DNA of 5,924 bases, taken from contig CALMFQ010000248.1 of NCBI GenBank assembly GCA_937863215.1, positions 1 through 5,924 of the forward strand. Direction: 5' to 3'. The notes beneath the pieces are model-generated. The model searched no databases. It saw only the letters and a list, made by a program, of their open reading frames with translations, and was not told where the DNA came from. Positions within the stretch are counted from its first letter, which is position 1. Each line of letters begins with the position of its first letter. Below are positions 5,314 to 5,924 of this stretch, in pieces. The stretch is from an uncultured Pseudomonadota bacterium. Lineage in GTDB: Bacteria; Pseudomonadota; Gammaproteobacteria; Burkholderiales; SCOH01. Position numbers and translations under genes: made by a program.

Positions 5314-5924
5314 TCAGCGCCTGCCATCGCTGGCTTGGCGGCCAATGTGGACATATGCGCTTATATTGCCACTGCTTTTCATACTGATACTGGAGGGCCG
5401 CATGGCATTGCGCAGCTACCGGCCAACGCTGGTCGATTCGGAAATCCATTGGCTGGAAGAACGGGCGCGCGTGGCATCGCTGGGCAACAGCGCATTGGTA
5501 CTGGTGGGAGGTTCTCGCATCCAGTTGGGCATGGATGTGCCGCTGCTACGCGAGTTGACCGGAATGGAGCCGGTACAGCTGGCTATAGACGGCAACTCCT
5601 ACGGCCCCGTGCTGAAAGGGCTGGCTGAAGACGCGGAATTTACTGGAACGGTGATCGTCGATTTTTATGAGGGAACGGCGATAAACCCTCCGCCAGATGC
5701 GCTTTCCACGCGCTATGCCAATCGCTACCGGCAACAGCGGGCGCATTTCCAGAGCTGGAACTTCGATCGCATCGAAAACATGCTCGAACGACAACTTAAA
5801 AGCCATCTGCGCAGCTATGCAGATGGCGCCAGGCCGCTCGATTCCCTGCTGACAAGGATCGCGCATCAGGCCAATGTCCAGCAATATCTGGTGACCCACC
5901 CGGATCGCTCGCGCAGCGCCGATT
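5288..5924 (+). CDS. Membrane-anchored SGNH-like acylation partner (partial)
   Basis: The gene overlaps the 3' end of the acyltransferase gene by 26 bases in another frame and stays open to the window edge (212 codons seen; 3' end missing). A strong GGAGGAG (5275-5281), embedded in acyltransferase codons, lies 6 bases before the ATG and fixes the start. Residues 3-9 are almost all serine. Residues 20-35 form one membrane anchor, and the rest should be periplasmic. The segment LVLVGGSRIQLGMD (70-83) resembles block I of SGNH/DltD-like proteins coded next to MBOAT genes, which makes Ser76 the candidate nucleophile; IDGNSYGP (100-107) follows at the distance expected of the next conserved loop. 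The Asp/His part of a triad would lie beyond the window. I infer that it completes acyl transfer to an envelope polymer on the periplasmic side; family and role are moderately supported. Confidence 0.8.
   Translation, partial: MLSSTSSSSQRLPSLAWRPMWTYALILPLLFILILEGRMALRSYRPTLVDSEIHWLEERARVASLGNSALVLVGGSRIQLGMDVPLLRELTGMEPVQLAIDGNSYGPVLKGLAEDAEFTGTVIVDFYEGTAINPPPDALSTRYANRYRQQRAHFQSWNFDRIENMLERQLKSHLRSYADGARPLDSLLTRIAHQANVQQYLVTHPDRSRSAD

Overview
The window looks like chromosomal DNA from a Gram-negative proteobacterium. Evidence for this is an outer-membrane beta-barrel, a lipobox lipoprotein, a full-length RuvB and an AlgI-like acyltransferase. GC content is high (about 65-70 % in sampled ruvB lines). 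The RuvB sequence and gene style suggest a betaproteobacterium, perhaps of the Neisseriales, but that placement is an impression from memory and was not tested.

Left part, minus strand (1-2493). A compact transcription unit holds an unrecognised 122-aa soluble protein. It has a candidate sigma-54 (-24/-12) promoter at about 461-477, a good ribosome binding site and an intrinsic terminator just after the stop. Its GC content (about 49 %) is well below that of its neighbours. Upstream of it is a two-gene unit, also on the minus strand: a 251-aa outer-membrane beta-barrel protein, then, 43 bases later, a 346-aa lipoprotein with a glycine-rich linker. Both probably act at the outer membrane; neither has a function I can name.

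Right part, plus strand (2584-5924). ruvB (Holliday-junction branch-migration ATPase) is followed after 3 bases by a 67-aa proline-rich protein with one C-terminal membrane segment. After 42 bases comes an MBOAT-family O-acyltransferase of the AlgI type. Overlapping that by 26 bases is the start of a membrane-anchored SGNH-like protein that runs off the window. The tight spacing suggests one co-directional transcript. The last two genes look like a polysaccharide (or other envelope glycan) O-acylation pair.

The 90-base divergent gap between the barrel gene and ruvB (2494-2583) carries a near-consensus LexA (SOS) box overlapping a TACAAT -10 element. The predicted transcription start falls on or next to the ruvB ATG, so ruvB may be SOS-controlled and leaderless. 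If the downstream genes are cotranscribed, envelope acylation genes would sit on a DNA-damage-responsive transcript. I saw no tRNA, rRNA, CRISPR array, insertion sequence or attachment site.
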